The notes beneath the pieces were generated by a model. It ran no database searches and was not told the origin of the DNA. It saw only the letters and a list, made by a program, of their open reading frames with translations. This document shows, piece by piece, positions 63,046-64,000 of a stretch of 64,000 nucleotides of DNA. How positions within the stretch are numbered: position 1 is the first letter of the stretch; every line of letters begins with the position of its first letter. Position numbers and translations under genes: made by a program. Source of the DNA: Aquitalea magnusonii (GTDB lineage Bacteria > Pseudomonadota > Gammaproteobacteria > Burkholderiales > Chromobacteriaceae); assembly GCF_002217795.2 (NCBI RefSeq), contig NZ_AP018823.1, forward strand, positions 4,650,001 to 4,714,000. The letters are read 5' to 3'.

Positions 63046-64000
63046 GTGCCCGTTCGATTTCCCGCCATCATGCGGCTGGCTGCAGCGTATGCCCTGCTGG
63101 GCATTCCCTCGCTCTACAGTGCCATTCCGCCAGGCTATACCGCGCCGGTGTTTCCGGCAGCGGGCATTGCCCTGATGTCCTTGCTGTTGTGGGGCCGACG
63201 CCTGTGGCCTGGTGTGCTGCTGGGCTCCTTGCTGGTGCAACTGGTGGCCAGTTGGCAGTCCGGGGTGCAGGGCCTGGGGTTTCTGGCCCTGCTGGTGGTG
63301 CCGGTTGCCGCCACGGTGCAAGCCCTGGTGGGGCGTTGGCTGATTACCCGCTGGATAGGCTGGCCTAACCGGCTGGATAGTGCCTATACCGTCATCCGCC
63401 TGATGCTGCTGTTCATCCCGCTATGCTGTCTGGTCAATAGCGGACTCAGTGTGCCGCTGCTGGCCATGCTGGGGGTGCTGACGCAGAGCGATGCCCTGTT
63501 CAATGCCTGGAACTGGTGGCTGGGCGATACCTTTGGCTGCCTGATCATGCTGCCGCTGATGCTGGCCTGGTTTGGCCGACCGCGCAGCGAATGGCGGGCG
63601 CGCAGCCGAGCCTTGCTGTGGCCGATGCTGATGACCGCCTTGGCCATGGGCAGCTTGAGCGTGCTGATTCATCACTGGGAGGCCCTGCGGGTGCAGAGCC
63701 AGTTCAATCGCGATGCCAACCAGATCGAGCAGGCGCTGCGCAAGCGGCTGGACATGCAACTGGACGTGATGCTGGCCCTGCAGCAACTGCAGACCCGCAG
63801 TCCGGCCACCTCGGCCGAGCAGTGGCGCGAGCTGACCAGTTCCTGGCTGGCCCGTCTGCCGGGAACGCAAAGCCTGGGATGGAGCCCGCTGCTCAATGAT
63901 GCCGACCGTGCCGATTTCGAGCGCAATATGCTGGGTGGCAGCCCGGTGAAGGCGCGCGATAGCGCCGGCAATATGCAAACCTCACCGCAGCGTCCTTCCT
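63046..64000 (+). CDS. MASE1-domain membrane sensor protein (C-terminal part outside window)
   Basis: The frame is open from GTG 63046 (AAGGTG upstream) to the window end, 318 codons; ATG 63070 is an alternative. The protein has a MASE1 integral membrane sensor module of about seven or eight helices, with YTAPVFPAAGIALMSLLLWG and the hallmark NAWNWWLGDTFGCLIMLPL (about 175-193). After a last helix near 220-235 it continues into a periplasmic CHASE-like region (QIEQALRKRLDMQLDVMLAL). MASE1-CHASE proteins usually end in GGDEF/EAL or histidine kinase domains; the output domain here is not visible. Confidence 0.85.
   Translation, partial: MPVRFPAIMRLAAAYALLGIPSLYSAIPPGYTAPVFPAAGIALMSLLLWGRRLWPGVLLGSLLVQLVASWQSGVQGLGFLALLVVPVAATVQALVGRWLITRWIGWPNRLDSAYTVIRLMLLFIPLCCLVNSGLSVPLLAMLGVLTQSDALFNAWNWWLGDTFGCLIMLPLMLAWFGRPRSEWRARSRALLWPMLMTALAMGSLSVLIHHWEALRVQSQFNRDANQIEQALRKRLDMQLDVMLALQQLQTRSPATSAEQWRELTSSWLARLPGTQSLGWSPLLNDADRADFERNMLGGSPVKARDSAGNMQTSPQRPS

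Overview
The window looks like the chromosome of a betaproteobacterium of the order Neisseriales, most likely Chromobacteriaceae (Chromobacterium/Aquitalea-like). The grounds are the secE-nusG-rif-str-S10-spc-alpha gene order in one block, Neisseria-like RpoA and EF-Tu sequences, the rsmD-ftsY-ftsE-ftsX-rpoH cluster and type IV pilin genes next to PglL-type oligosaccharyltransferases. I made the assignment by eye, without any search. No phage, insertion sequence, CRISPR array or defence island was seen.

Layout. 1-1006 (-): 5'-proximal part of a conserved protein of unknown function. 1131-2480 (-): bioA. 2529-7314 (+): a pilus locus with a sigma-54-type promoter, two tandem type IV pilins, a terminator and two tandem PglL/Wzy-type O-oligosaccharyltransferases; the first of these is strikingly AT-rich. 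7429-11253 (-): rpoH, with a CIRCE-like element upstream, then ftsX, ftsE and ftsY. 11324-14975 (+): a two-gene M16 peptidase pair (one with and one without the zinc motif), rsmD and a 2[4Fe-4S] ferredoxin.

15.1-47.2 kb (+) is the core translation/transcription block: tRNA-Tyr, tRNA-Gly, tRNA-Thr, tuf, tRNA-Trp, secE, nusG, rplKA, tRNA-Thr, rplJL, rpoBC, rpsL, rpsG, fusA, a second tuf, rpsJ and then the S10, spc and alpha operons through rpoA and rplQ. Good promoters can be read before the tRNA cluster, rplK, rpsL, rplN and rpsM. The unusual features lie between these genes. A tRNA-Thr gene sits between the L10 autoregulatory leader and rplJ. A degenerate, frameshifted infA lies between secY and rpmJ. 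A terminator-like hairpin separates rpsJ from rplC. The spc promoter has a palindrome filling its spacer. The two tuf genes share a 1151-nt identical core with different ends.

47.2-64 kb is mixed housekeeping and accessory: a YcbX-like MOSC protein (-), a Cache-type chemoreceptor (+), the minus-strand run miaB-yciI-like-membrane protein-phoH-ybeY-corC-lnt with a small exported protein upstream, and a ribose operon rbsK-D-A-C-B (+). The ribose operon is followed by a LacI-family regulator that resembles Cra/FruR, and its binding protein has a lipobox. The window ends inside a MASE1-domain membrane sensor gene.

The strongest leads for something undescribed are regulatory: the tRNA placed inside the L10 leader-rplJ interval, the infA remnant with two conserved blocks and a replaced middle, and the putative attenuator between rpsJ and rplC.
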